A program made the position numbers and the translations under genes. Shown here in pieces: positions 19,234 to 28,055 of a stretch of 64,000 nt of DNA. Source of the DNA: Candidatus Caenarcanales bacterium (GTDB lineage Bacteria > Cyanobacteriota > Vampirovibrionia > LMEP-6097); the NCBI GenBank assembly GCA_013216135.1, contig JABSOS010000011.1, positions 1-64,000 of the forward strand. The letters are read 5' to 3'. How positions within the stretch are numbered: the stretch's first letter is position 1; each line of letters starts with the position of its first letter. The notes below the pieces were generated by a model. The model saw only the letters and a program-made list of their open reading frames with translations. It searched no databases and was not told the DNA's origin.

Positions 19234-20619
19234 ATGGATAAAAAATTACTATTATCTAATGCAAAAGTAATCAATGAAGGCGAGATTTATGTAGCTGAAG
19301 TGATTATCGAGGGAGATACGATAAAAGATATTATCAAGCATGACTCTAAGGATTATCAGGAGTTTAGAAACCATGCGATGAAGGATAATATGGAGATCAT
19401 TGATCTTAACTTTAAGTATCTAATGCCAGGGATGATCGATGATCAGGTACATTTCCGTGATCCAGGGCTTACTCATAAAGGTGATATGTTCACTGAGTCT
19501 AAGGCAGCAGCAGCAGGTGGTATAACTACTTTCTTCGAGATGCCTAATACTCACCCGAGAACTTTAACTATTGATTTACTTGAAGAGAAATTTGATAATG
19601 CTAAGAATAAAGCTTTTACTAACTATTCTTTTTACATGGGAACATCGAATGAGAATTTAGATGAGATTATGAAAATCAATCCTCAAAAGGTTTGTGGAGT
19701 GAAAATCTTCATGGGAGCTTCTACTGGAAATATGCTTGTAGATGATGAAGAAGCACTTTCTGGCTTCTTTAAAAACTCACCTGTGCTTATTGCTACTCAC
19801 TGCGAGGATGAAGCTACGATTAACCATAACACCCAAGTCTTTAAAGAAAGACACGGTGAAGACCTTTCGGTGGATTACCACCCACTTATTAGAAGTCATG
19901 AGGCTTGTTATAAGTCTAGTGAAAAGGCTGTAGCGCTTGCTCAGAAATATGATGCACGTTTACATGTTCTGCATATCTCTACAGCAGATGAATTGAAGCT
20001 TTTTAGAAATGATATTCCTCTTAAGGAAAAGAGAATTACAGCTGAAGCTTGTACGCATCACTTATGGTTCTGTGATGAAGACTATGAGAAGAGAGGCTCT
20101 TTGATTAAATGGAATCCAGCGATTAAAACTAAAGGTGATAGAGACGCTATCCAGAAAGCGGTTAGAGAAAATATCATAGATGTTATCGCTACAGATCACG
20201 CTCCACACACTTTAGATGAGAAGAATAATACTTACTTCAAGTGTCCAGCGGGAGCGCCTATGGTGCAACACTGTCTAAATGTGCTTTTTGAACTTTATTA
20301 TCAGGATAAGCTTAGCCTTGAGCAAATCGTAGAGAAGGTTGCGCATGCTCCAGCTACTTTATTCCAGATTGAGAATAGAGGTTTTATCAGAAAAGGTTAT
20401 AAAGCTGATTTAGCCGTGTTCTCTGTTGATAAGTCTGAAAGAGCTGAGTCATGGACTGTAGATAAGTCTAATGTTCTTTATAAGTGTAAATGGGCTCCAG
20501 TAGAAGGGATTAGTTTCCACTCTAAGATCCATAAGACTATCATTAATGGTGAACTTGTTTACGATGAAGGTAAGTTTAAAGAAGACTTCCGTGGTGAGAG
20601 AGTTAGCTTTAGTCGTTAG
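19234..20619 (+). CDS. pyrC: dihydroorotase
   Basis: 461 aa. Zinc amidohydrolase of pyrimidine synthesis (carbamoyl-aspartate to dihydroorotate). The metal-site motifs appear in order: DDQVHFRDPGLTHKGD, the Lys expected to be carboxylated in GVKIFMGASTGNM, ATHCEDE, LHVLHISTADEL and ATDHAPHT. The length and order fit class I dihydroorotase rather than allantoinase or hydantoinase, but these are close relatives. TATAAT (19218-19223) ends 10 bases before the ATG. Its last 11 bp overlap the 3' end of the convergent ATPase gene. Confidence 0.92.
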   Translation: MDKKLLLSNAKVINEGEIYVAEVIIEGDTIKDIIKHDSKDYQEFRNHAMKDNMEIIDLNFKYLMPGMIDDQVHFRDPGLTHKGDMFTESKAAAAGGITTFFEMPNTHPRTLTIDLLEEKFDNAKNKAFTNYSFYMGTSNENLDEIMKINPQKVCGVKIFMGASTGNMLVDDEEALSGFFKNSPVLIATHCEDEATINHNTQVFKERHGEDLSVDYHPLIRSHEACYKSSEKAVALAQKYDARLHVLHISTADELKLFRNDIPLKEKRITAEACTHHLWFCDEDYEKRGSLIKWNPAIKTKGDRDAIQKAVRENIIDVIATDHAPHTLDEKNNTYFKCPAGAPMVQHCLNVLFELYYQDKLSLEQIVEKVAHAPATLFQIENRGFIRKGYKADLAVFSVDKSERAESWTVDKSNVLYKCKWAPVEGISFHSKIHKTIINGELVYDEGKFKEDFRGERVSFSR

Positions 20620-21790
20620 TAAGCTCTTTTAAGTCAAAAAAGTCTTTAAAATATCTGAATTTGACTTCTTTCTGTTCAAAATTTTCTTTTCTAGGTGAAA
20701 TTAGAAAGATATTTTTCACATTATCTACCAACTCATTGAATTTTAGGAGATTCTTAGCCATGCCGATATGTGGCGTTTCACTTTGCTTAATCTCAATAAT
20801 ATTCTGCTGTAGTTGATTTTCATAGATAAGGTCTATCTCGAGTCCATGCTTTTCTCTAAAATAATAAAAATAACCTGATTGCTGACTCGCTTGTTTTCTT
20901 TTATGGATTTCACTAATGACAAGATTTTCAAAAAGTGCTCCAGAGAGTGGTCCATTCTTTATTTGTTCTTCAGTGTGATACCCAAGTCTATGAGCGACAA
21001 GTCCACTATCATAAAAATAAATTTTTGATTTCTTTGAAATTTGCTTTTTATCTATTCTTTTTGGATAAGGTGCAAGTAAAAAAATGATTTGTGATCTTTC
21101 CAGGAAAGAAACCCAAGTTTTTATAGTTTTTTCATCGACTCCGAGATCTTTACTTATGTCTGCATAGTTAAGCTCCTGGCTGCATCTTGCAATAATTAAA
21201 TTCAAAAATTGTTCGTAATGTTTTAAGTAATTTTTCTGAAGATTAGATTTAATATCTCTTTCTAAAAATGTTTTTATATAAGACGAGTACCAAAGATTTT
21301 TATCAATCTGCTTTTTCTGATGAAGTTCTGGGTAAAAACCCTTCTCCACATAGTAAGCCCAGTCTTTTTTTGCCTTAATATTCAATTCATGAATTGAAAA
21401 ACAGTGTAAATCTAATATGGCAGCTCTCCCAGCAAGCGTCTCCTGCACTCCTGCCATTAGTGAAAATTGTTGAGAACCTGTAATGATAAAGAGTCCCGTT
21501 TCATCTCTTCTCTCATCAATAATTTTTTTTACGTAGTTTAAAAGTTCAGGTACTTCCTGGATTTCATCGATGATAAGTGGGTAACTATAATGATTCAAAA
21601 AGCCTCTGGGGTCGTTTATTGCAAAATTTCGAGTGTCAATTTCATCTAAACTTACGTAGTTATATTTTGGAAATATTTTTTGAGTTAAAGTGGATTTTCC
21701 AACTTGGCGTGCACCAGTTAGTACTACTGCAGAAAATTGTTCTGAAGCAGTTTTTAAATAGTTTTCAATTTCTCTTTTTATGAAGACCAT
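20609..21790 (-). CDS. AAA ATPase with DUF4143 domain
   Basis: 393 aa. N-terminal P-loop AVVLTGARQVGKSTLTQKIF (Walker A at 26-34), Walker B-like YPLIIDEIQEVPEL and sensor GLFIITGSQQFSLM define the AAA_14 domain. The C-terminal half contains a winged-helix-like segment and the DUF4143 domain, ending in a PD-(D/E)xK-like stretch (HGLEIDLIYENQLQQNIIEI). These proteins are common, move horizontally and have no settled role. TATAAT lies 8 bases before the ATG and is immediately preceded by a long palindrome, so the gene is probably tightly regulated. Confidence 0.9.
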   Translation of the reverse strand: MVFIKREIENYLKTASEQFSAVVLTGARQVGKSTLTQKIFPKYNYVSLDEIDTRNFAINDPRGFLNHYSYPLIIDEIQEVPELLNYVKKIIDERRDETGLFIITGSQQFSLMAGVQETLAGRAAILDLHCFSIHELNIKAKKDWAYYVEKGFYPELHQKKQIDKNLWYSSYIKTFLERDIKSNLQKNYLKHYEQFLNLIIARCSQELNYADISKDLGVDEKTIKTWVSFLERSQIIFLLAPYPKRIDKKQISKKSKIYFYDSGLVAHRLGYHTEEQIKNGPLSGALFENLVISEIHKRKQASQQSGYFYYFREKHGLEIDLIYENQLQQNIIEIKQSETPHIGMAKNLLKFNELVDNVKNIFLISPRKENFEQKEVKFRYFKDFFDLKELTND

Positions 21791-21806
21791 CTGATTATAT
21801 TATACC

Positions 21807-21851
21807 CATTTTGGATAAATCTGGAATGTGATTCCGGATTTATCCAAAATG
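21807..21851 (-). promoter_or_regulatory. long palindromic operator of the DUF4143 ATPase gene
   Basis: A 21-bp inverted repeat (21807-21827 with 21831-21851, spacer GTG, one mismatch) has half-sites reading TTGGATAAATC. A third half-site, TTGGATAAATC, lies at 21863-21873. The palindrome starts just upstream of the -10 hexamer on the minus strand (21799-21804). The arrangement suits a dimeric repressor site. Whether the ATPase itself binds it is not shown by the sequence. Confidence 0.7.
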
Positions 21852-21927
21852 ATTTGCGAACCTTGGATAAATCTTTATTTGATTCTGTTCTGGTTTGTGT
21901 TCTTGTTACTGTTACTTCAGCGTTTGG

Positions 21928-24000
21928 TCAGCTATCTAAATAAACAAAACTTCCAGTCATATAACTCAAATTCAAATATTTAAAATAGTTTTGGTAATGG
22001 TTTATATGGCATAGAAGTTCATTTTTCTTTGCAAACTTTTCGAAACGGAGTAAAGCTATTTTCTTGATTAAATTCTGATCCTTTCCAACACTGACTCCAT
22101 CTTCACCTGAGGTTAGAACCTCATTAAGTTTTCCAAGTGATTTACTTATATACTCATGGACCCTTTTAATATACTCATCTTCCCAGCGTAAGTCTTCTTC
22201 ATTAACTTGTACTCTTTTCCAAGAATGTTTCACCTCACCATTTCTAATAGCTTGAAAACTTCGACATTCTTCCTTGGATAATTTTCCATTTTGAAAATCA
22301 AATCGAGTTTCAAGTTCATTTTTCTCCCAAATTGACTTACAAAATATCAAGTCTCGCAATTTAATTAAGTGCTGATCTTTATTTAAAAGAGGGTGCTCTC
22401 TAGTAAAGTATAAAGAAAAAGCTGGATCAGATTTTAAAAATAAATTTTTCTTTTCAAAATAAAGCTCATCAAAAACTCGTGGATAATTTATTTTCATTAT
22501 CTCTAAAGCAAACTGAATAGAGAATCGTAAAAGGTTAAAATGAATATATTGTTCATTTTGCTTTGAACGAAAACTATCATCATTTCTATACTTCAAACCC
22601 ATTGAAACAAAAAACTTATTCAAAACCCTCTTTAAATCTCGAATAGTTAAAATATAATGGTTGAAAATATCTTTAAATTCTTTTAATTGGATTTGCTCAT
22701 AATCATCTTTAGTGTCACTGTCATCCTTCCTGAAAACCTCTCTTAATGTCAGTAAAAGCCATTCATCGAAGTTACTTAAGTTGTAATCTTCTATAATCTG
22801 TGCTGAAATTTTATCCCCATCTTTAGAAAAATAATTTTCTAAAAAGTAATCACTCATTAGTCCTTTTGACGGTAAATAGAATTCAAATTGGGTAATTTTA
22901 TCAATGAAATTTTTATTTGAGTTTTCTTCATTAGACTCTAAAAGCTCTTCTAGTCTTGCTTTGTCATAAACTAGAATAAAACAGAAATTTGGAATAGAAA
23001 GTGAGCTTCTAACCAGCTTGAAAATTTCAAGAATTTCAGTTTCATCGAGTCTATCTAAGTCATCTATAAAAATGTAAATTTTCTTATTACCAAAAGTATC
23101 TTTAAAAGCTTTTTGAATTTCGTTACTATTTTTAGTGATATTTAACAATGCAAATAAACTTGAAAATATTGGAGGAATTTCTGCTTTATTTAAATAGCTT
23201 TCATAGTCTCTAAGCTTATGTATAAGCTCATAATGCTCACACTTTTTCAAGCCTTTAATAATTTCATCTATGAATCTACTTTCTATATTCGCTTTATTAT
23301 TAAATGCCCACGGCTCAAACCAAATAGGTTTTATTTCTTTAGGATCTTTAATTTTAGTCTGAATGAAGGATTCCAAATTCTTAGCAAAATAGGTTTTGCC
23401 AGAGCCCCATGAGCCAACTACTCCCATGGCAAATGCCTGTTTTTCAGATTTTGTTGCTTCTAATTTATTAAATATTTTTTCTAATGCAGTATAGTAGTCA
23501 CTCTCAGGATCAATTTTAGTAGAATCTTTAGGAACTTCATCTGAGAACAAACCACCTTCTTTGAGACCTTTTGGGGTTACATCAGGTTTTCTATCCTTCC
23601 AGTACCAAATCAAATAAACTAAAGCAAGAAAAATAATAAAATTTAAAAACAATCCTGAACTAACTTCAAGAGTCTCAGAGTAAAGTTTTAGATTATCAAT
23701 TACTACATCTGTGACAACTTCATAGACAAAAGTTTTTTTGTTCAAAATCAAAGAATGTATAAATAAACCAACCTGAATAGCAAGAATTATGAAGGCAAAT
23801 CTCTTGATTATTCCCACAGGAACATGTTTGGGAAGCACAAACTTTAAAAAGGTAAAAGCTGCAGCAATACTAAACAAAATCACAAAAAAAGCTATCCTAT
23901 TCCCCTCAGGATAACTAAAAATCTCATAAAAACTTCCAACTATTGAATTTGCAAAAAAATAAGTGAAAAGAACAACAAATACACAAAACCAATGAAACAT
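21928..24000 (-). CDS. KAP-family P-loop NTPase, membrane-anchored
   Basis: 690 aa. Four hydrophobic segments near the N-terminus (about 5-25, 36-56, 66-86, 115-133) are followed by the KAP NTPase domain. Walker A is GSWGSGKT (196-203) and Walker B is IYIFIDDLDRLDETEI, the classic KAP signature with the DDLDR motif. The long C-terminal part is helical and charged. KAP NTPases with membrane segments inserted or attached are found in bacterial conflict/defence settings as well as in signalling. Its place between a DUF4143 ATPase and a toxin-antitoxin pair fits an accessory region. Confidence 0.9.
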   Translation of the reverse strand: MFHWFCVFVVLFTYFFANSIVGSFYEIFSYPEGNRIAFFVILFSIAAAFTFLKFVLPKHVPVGIIKRFAFIILAIQVGLFIHSLILNKKTFVYEVVTDVVIDNLKLYSETLEVSSGLFLNFIIFLALVYLIWYWKDRKPDVTPKGLKEGGLFSDEVPKDSTKIDPESDYYTALEKIFNKLEATKSEKQAFAMGVVGSWGSGKTYFAKNLESFIQTKIKDPKEIKPIWFEPWAFNNKANIESRFIDEIIKGLKKCEHYELIHKLRDYESYLNKAEIPPIFSSLFALLNITKNSNEIQKAFKDTFGNKKIYIFIDDLDRLDETEILEIFKLVRSSLSIPNFCFILVYDKARLEELLESNEENSNKNFIDKITQFEFYLPSKGLMSDYFLENYFSKDGDKISAQIIEDYNLSNFDEWLLLTLREVFRKDDSDTKDDYEQIQLKEFKDIFNHYILTIRDLKRVLNKFFVSMGLKYRNDDSFRSKQNEQYIHFNLLRFSIQFALEIMKINYPRVFDELYFEKKNLFLKSDPAFSLYFTREHPLLNKDQHLIKLRDLIFCKSIWEKNELETRFDFQNGKLSKEECRSFQAIRNGEVKHSWKRVQVNEEDLRWEDEYIKRVHEYISKSLGKLNEVLTSGEDGVSVGKDQNLIKKIALLRFEKFAKKNELLCHINHYQNYFKYLNLSYMTGSFVYLDS

Positions 24001-24039
24001 TAATATAATTATAATCTAAAAAGGTATAATTATATTACT

Positions 24040-24339
24040 ATGGTACAAGATTCTAAATTGCAAATCCCTGTAAACCAAAAATTAAAAACCGCGCTAAAGA
24101 AAAAAGCAGATCAGCTAGGGTTTTCTTCTTCTAATGAAGTCGTTAGGGTTTTGATCCAAAATTTTGTTAACGGTAATATTGATATCCAGTTTACTAGCTC
24201 TAAGCCAAATACTAATCTTATTGACCTCGAGACAGAGAAAAGTATAGTGAATTCACTTAAAGAAATTAAAGAGGGTCAATTTGATGTTATAAATTTTGAT
24301 GAAGATGAAATGGCTTTAGAGAAAATTTTAGATAGTTGA
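24040..24339 (+). CDS. ribbon-helix-helix antitoxin
   Basis: 99 aa. The N-terminus (SKLQIPVNQKLKTALKKKAD, QLGFSSSNEVVRVLIQNF) is a ribbon-helix-helix DNA-binding fold like RelB/DinJ antitoxins. The C-terminal half is acidic and probably wraps the toxin. TATAAT (24025-24030) ends 9 bases before the ATG. Its stop TGA overlaps the ATG of the toxin gene by one base, the usual coupling of type II modules. Confidence 0.85.
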   Translation: MVQDSKLQIPVNQKLKTALKKKADQLGFSSSNEVVRVLIQNFVNGNIDIQFTSSKPNTNLIDLETEKSIVNSLKEIKEGQFDVINFDEDEMALEKILDS

Positions 24340-24626
24340 TGTATAAATTAATTCAAGCAAAATCTTTTACTAGGAAATTAAAGAAGTTAATCGAGAAACG
24401 ACGTTTAACTATAGATTTATTAAAAAGTAAGTTTCAAGTACTTGCTATAGATCCTTTTCATAAATCTTTAAGAACCCATAAAGTGAATACTAGGAAATTA
24501 GGTTACCAATACAGTTCCTCTATAGAAGGGGATTTAAGAATAATTTGGAATTTTGATAGTGATAAAAATCTTGTAATTTTGCTTTTAGATATAGGTGGGC
24601 ATTCTGGTAGCAGTGGAATTTATTGA
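24339..24626 (+). CDS. RelE/YafQ-type toxin
   Basis: 95 aa from the ATG at 24339 (a TTG one codon earlier is in frame but not needed). The C-terminal half has the RelE/ParE superfamily signature: KSLRTHKVNTRKLGYQYSSS, then GDLRIIWNFDSD and VILLLDIGGHSG. The family inhibits growth by cleaving ribosome-bound mRNA (RelE, YafQ) or acts on gyrase (ParE). The pattern GDLRIIW plus a late Gly-His fits the YafQ/RelE side. Forms an operon with the antitoxin. Confidence 0.85.
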   Translation: MYKLIQAKSFTRKLKKLIEKRRLTIDLLKSKFQVLAIDPFHKSLRTHKVNTRKLGYQYSSSIEGDLRIIWNFDSDKNLVILLLDIGGHSGSSGIY

Positions 24627-24663
24627 TTATTTATTACTAATCGAATCACAAGCCTTAAGAACT

Positions 24664-25377
24664 TCAATCGGCATAGCAAAAACTATAGTATTTGCTATGC
24701 TCACCTGAAATATCATTCAGTGTATTTAAAGTCCTTAAATGTAACGCTCCTGGAGTTGATGACATTAATTCAGCTGCTTTAGCTAAATTTTCCGCAGCTA
24801 TAACTTCACCTTCTGCATGAATAATCGTAGCTTTTCTTTCACGCTCAGCTTCAGCTTGCTTTGCCATCATACGCATCATCGATTCTGGTAATTCTATATC
24901 TTTAAGATCGATGTTAAGTACATCTATACCCCAAGCAACAGTAACTTTTTCAATATTTTCAAGGATCTTTTTTGAAAGCTCTTCACGGTTAGAAAGCAAT
25001 TCATTTAAAGTTACTTCTCCGATGACTTTACGCATAGTCGTTTGAGCGACTTGAGAAACTGCAAAAAATACTCTTTCCACTTCCAGTAGTGCTTTGCGGC
25101 TATCTACTACACAAAAAGATAAAACAGCGTTTACTTTACAAGAAATATTATCGCTGGTTATAGTTTCTTGTTTTGGGATATCTATAACTTTAGTTCTAAT
25201 ATCGATTTTCTGTATAAACTGTAAACCTGGCATAACAAATCTCCAACCTGGTTCTAGTAAGCTTGTGTAGCGTCCCATCGTGAGCAAGACCGCTCTTTCA
25301 TATTCATTGATTTGTTTTAAACTTACTGCAAATAATATGAAAACTACGACAAGAATAAATGATAAAAGTTCGAACAT
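24664..25377 (-). CDS. SPFH/band-7 (slipin-like) membrane protein
   Basis: 237 aa. A hydrophobic N-terminal anchor (residues 3-22) is followed by the SPFH domain: INEYERAVLLTMGRYTSLLE, PGWRFVMPGLQFIQKIDIRT. The usual C-terminal helical part includes QAEAERERKATIIHAEGEVI and AAENLAKAAELMSS. Slipins/stomatins form membrane-associated oligomers and organise membrane microdomains. An NfeD-type partner gene, often adjacent, is missing. TATTAT ends 7 bases before the ATG, likely leaderless. Confidence 0.92.
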   Translation of the reverse strand: MFELLSFILVVVFILFAVSLKQINEYERAVLLTMGRYTSLLEPGWRFVMPGLQFIQKIDIRTKVIDIPKQETITSDNISCKVNAVLSFCVVDSRKALLEVERVFFAVSQVAQTTMRKVIGEVTLNELLSNREELSKKILENIEKVTVAWGIDVLNIDLKDIELPESMMRMMAKQAEAERERKATIIHAEGEVIAAENLAKAAELMSSTPGALHLRTLNTLNDISGEHSKYYSFCYAD

Positions 25378-25424
25378 GCCACTTATAATACACTACAGGA
25401 TTAGACTTGTCTGTATGTTAAATA

Positions 25425-25766
25425 CTATTTCCGTGTTATATATAAAATAGCAATTACTGGTAAAGCTATCGGCGCGAGTAAAATAGCCATAGTACCTAAA
25501 TAAATATTTTGTAGAATCTTTTTAGATCTTTTTTTAGTTTTGAAATTTCCATCTTTTATGAAAACTCTTTGCTTGGAATTAGTCACAGTTTGGTTTTGCT
25601 TAAGAGGTTTGCGCAAATCATACTCAGTATCTCCTCTTCTTTCTATTTCATAAGTTAAACCAAGAAACTGAGAAGAGTCGTCTAGAACTAGTTTTGCATC
25701 AAAAAGTTTTTCTAACTCCTCTTTACTTATATAATTTTCTAAAGACAGTTTATGAAGTTGATTCAT
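25425..25766 (-). CDS. hypothetical protein with C-terminal membrane segment
   Basis: 113 aa. Polar, Lys/Asp-rich body followed by a very basic stretch (KTKKRSKKI) and one hydrophobic segment (about residues 88-110, MAILLAPIALPVIAILYI) ending in TRK. This is the topology of a tail-anchored cytoplasmic protein. It sits just upstream of the SPFH gene on the same strand and may work with it; that is only positional. No family recognised. Confidence 0.6.
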   Translation of the reverse strand: MNQLHKLSLENYISKEELEKLFDAKLVLDDSSQFLGLTYEIERRGDTEYDLRKPLKQNQTVTNSKQRVFIKDGNFKTKKRSKKILQNIYLGTMAILLAPIALPVIAILYITRK

Positions 25767-25873
25767 GTCATAGTAATAAGAATCGTCCTGTCGTAACTTT
25801 TTAAAATCGATGCAGTTGTACCTAAGAGAAGAGCAAGAACCTAATCTCTTAGAGGTTTGTAGTAAAAAAGAAT

Positions 25874-26319
25874 TCAGTCGCCAATCCCCGGTAAATGATG
25901 CTCTCGCATGAAACCTAAAGTGTAAAAAGTTTTATTCCAAAGATTTAGTAATCTTTGATTATCACCATAATAGCTAGCAATATCAAGTTTAGTTGTAAGT
26001 ATATTTTTACTGTTTACCATGTGTTTGTAAGTGACAGAATCATCTAGCTTAAATTCTGAATACTTAGCTTGTAAAGATTTTCTAGAGCAGTATCTGGAAC
26101 ATAGAGGTAAGTCATTTGAAAGTGTACACCTATATCTTATACCTGCTGAGCTGGAAGTTTTATTTTTACATTTTTTAGTACTTTGTTTTCGTGTTTAGGG
26201 TTGTATTTAACAATGTTAATTTCACTTTCATTAAGAGCAAAAACTGGGAAAGTCATTTGCTGAAATATGAAAGTGATTATTATTAGGATTAGAAAGGTTT
26301 TTTTGGTGATAGTAGTTAT
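25874..26319 (-). pseudogene. decayed gene for a small secreted Cys-containing protein
   Basis: No intact frame covers this 591-bp gap, but two frames join into a plausible protein. Frame one begins at an ATA (26317-26319), where an ATG would be expected. It encodes a strong signal peptide (KKTFLILIIITFIF, then QQMTFPVFA) and a mature start ALNESEINIVKYNP. It then loses the frame near 26190-26198. The second frame continues as KKCKNKTSSSAGIRYRC and CSRYCSRKSLQAKYSEFKLD, and ends GFMREHHLPGIGD at a TGA (25874-25876). One extra base in the A-run near 26195 would join them. Two lesions (start codon and frameshift) suggest a pseudogene. A non-ATG start plus a sequencing error remains possible. 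Confidence 0.6.
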
Positions 26320-26357
26320 TTTACTATTACTGGAGTTTTGTATTTTTACTCTTTTCT

Positions 26358-26819
26358 TTAAGCTGCTTGAGGTTTAGGGCTGCTTTCTGGTTTAAAAGCG
26401 GTATCTAAAACAGCTTTGAGTACTCCTAATACATCTTCCATTTTAGCTGGATTTTCGATAACACTTTTTCCTTTAAGCTTATTTACTAGGTTTCCTAATG
26501 TTGCTAAAGCCCCATCTTTTATACCTTGTCCAGTAAGGAGAGAATTTAATACTGCAACGCTTTTAGTATCTGTCGCTAGCACCTCTTTAGTTTTTGCTTC
26601 TGTCTTTTGATTAGGTTTTATATCTTTTAGTGATTTTGCATTTAAAGTTAAGAGATCAAGTGATCTACCTAAATTTTTATTTTCAGGATTTTCACTATTT
26701 GAGGCTATTTCAAGAACCTGTTTTGTTAGGTTAGGATTGTCTTTAATTCTATTTACAGCTTCTTTGATTAATGTAGCATCAGGAATTTGCTGTATATTCA
26801 CTGATTGTTTTATATCCAT
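26358..26819 (-). CDS. hypothetical protein, 153 aa
   Basis: Soluble helical protein, Lys/Asn/Ala-rich, with no signal peptide. The N-terminus (MDIKQSVNIQQIPDATLIKE) is Gln/Asn/Ile-rich like several other unknown proteins in this window, and the C-terminus is Pro/Ser-rich (KPESSPKPQAA). TAAGAT ends 7 bases before the ATG. Divergent from the 396-codon gene, with only 51 bp between the two starts, so they may share control. Confidence 0.6.
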   Translation of the reverse strand: MDIKQSVNIQQIPDATLIKEAVNRIKDNPNLTKQVLEIASNSENPENKNLGRSLDLLTLNAKSLKDIKPNQKTEAKTKEVLATDTKSVAVLNSLLTGQGIKDGALATLGNLVNKLKGKSVIENPAKMEDVLGVLKAVLDTAFKPESSPKPQAA

Positions 26820-26843
26820 GTAATTTATCTTATCACAACCTGT

Positions 26844-26862
26844 TAATACCCTTGTGGTATTA
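26844..26862. promoter_or_regulatory. palindrome in a divergent promoter
   Basis: TAATACC (26844-26850) and GGTATTA (26856-26862) form a perfect 7-5-7 inverted repeat. It overlaps the TATTAT -10 hexamer (26858-26863) of the rightward gene and lies in the short space between two divergent starts. The position suits an operator that could control both genes. Confidence 0.45.
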
Positions 26863-26870
26863 TATTGAAC

Positions 26871-28055
26871 GTGACTGTTGAGAACAATAAACCTTCAGAA
26901 TATACCAAGCCAATTACTCCAGGTAAAGTAATTAAGTCAGAAACTCGAGAGAGAGTAAGTCATACTCTGGACTTAGAGGATGTTGGGCAATCAATAGCTG
27001 TAAAAGATTTACAAAACAACGATATGAATATATTTGCTAAGGAGCTTGAAGAATTAATTAATTCCCCACAAGTAAAAGAGCAGATATTTAAATTCAAAAC
27101 GCCATATGAAAGAGAGCAGTTTCTCGGTGAATTAATTAACTATACTGCTCTTCACAAAGATTTCTATAAGATTGATGATTTTATGAAACTTTATGCAAAT
27201 GGTGAGCAGGAAAATTCTATTTATGCAGCAAAATATCAAAAAAATGATTTTATTCTTCAAACGGTAAAGGAAAAGCTTATTAAGAATAATGAACTGAACC
27301 CCAATTCTAAACTTAGTTCTAATTCTGAAAAGAATAAAGTTATTAAATATATTTTTGATAATTTAATTGATAATGGAATTGTTTTTCATGGCTTCAATAA
27401 TAAGTTTAAGGAATCAATTAAAGAAAATGGTTTAAGTTTAAAGCGAAATATGCATGAAAGTGATTCACGGCAGAGAATTCAGGATTTGTTTTTAAAAATT
27501 GGAATAGAGATGCCATTTGGGGCTTTGAATTTTCGAGATAATTCTAAACTTTATGTCAGTAATTCAGCGAAGGTGACTCCTCAATACGCAAATGCTTCAC
27601 CAGAGTGGTTTTCTACTTTTGTTAGCTTACCTAAAAAGTATGAATCTGATGATTTTATGAACTCTGATCCATATGTGTACCAGAAAAATGATTTGACTAA
27701 TGCAAAAAATGATATGGTAAAGTTTCTTGCAAAATACGATCAAATCACAGATGGCGAAAGATTAGAGATTTTAGATTTTCTTGAGCAAAATTGGAAAGAT
27801 TTTAGGCACGAGGATTCTAGTAGTCCAATATCTTCTATAGCTCTTATTAATTCAGATGGAATTGTTAATAAAGAGGGTATCAAACAAATTGATTCTATTG
27901 AGAAATTTGAAAATCTTTTTGGAGTAAATGATATGGGGAATTATATCAAGCAGTTTCTTAATATTATTTATGATCCGAATGCTTCTGATATTGCACTTGA
28001 AAAAGATATTAGTTCAGAGAAGATAGCTATTTTGGATATGCCTAATATGTACTAG
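26871..28055 (+). CDS. hypothetical protein, ~394 aa, possible ADP-ribosyltransferase-like fold
   Basis: Start chosen at GTG 26871, because TATTAT (26858-26863) ends 7 bases upstream; the TTG at 26865 lies too close to it. N-terminal ~45 residues are Thr/Pro/Lys-rich, then helical. The middle contains NGIVFHGFNNKFKESIKENG, and about 65 residues later LYVSNSAKVTPQYANASPEW. This spacing (Phe/Tyr-His-Gly ... Ile..Asn-Gly-Leu ... Val-Ser ... Ala..Tyr-Ala) recalls ADP-ribosyltransferase-fold enzymes and toxins. I see no certain catalytic Glu, so the suggestion is weak. It ends 4 bp inside the convergent 878-aa gene. Confidence 0.6.
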   Translation: MTVENNKPSEYTKPITPGKVIKSETRERVSHTLDLEDVGQSIAVKDLQNNDMNIFAKELEELINSPQVKEQIFKFKTPYEREQFLGELINYTALHKDFYKIDDFMKLYANGEQENSIYAAKYQKNDFILQTVKEKLIKNNELNPNSKLSSNSEKNKVIKYIFDNLIDNGIVFHGFNNKFKESIKENGLSLKRNMHESDSRQRIQDLFLKIGIEMPFGALNFRDNSKLYVSNSAKVTPQYANASPEWFSTFVSLPKKYESDDFMNSDPYVYQKNDLTNAKNDMVKFLAKYDQITDGERLEILDFLEQNWKDFRHEDSSSPISSIALINSDGIVNKEGIKQIDSIEKFENLFGVNDMGNYIKQFLNIIYDPNASDIALEKDISSEKIAILDMPNMY

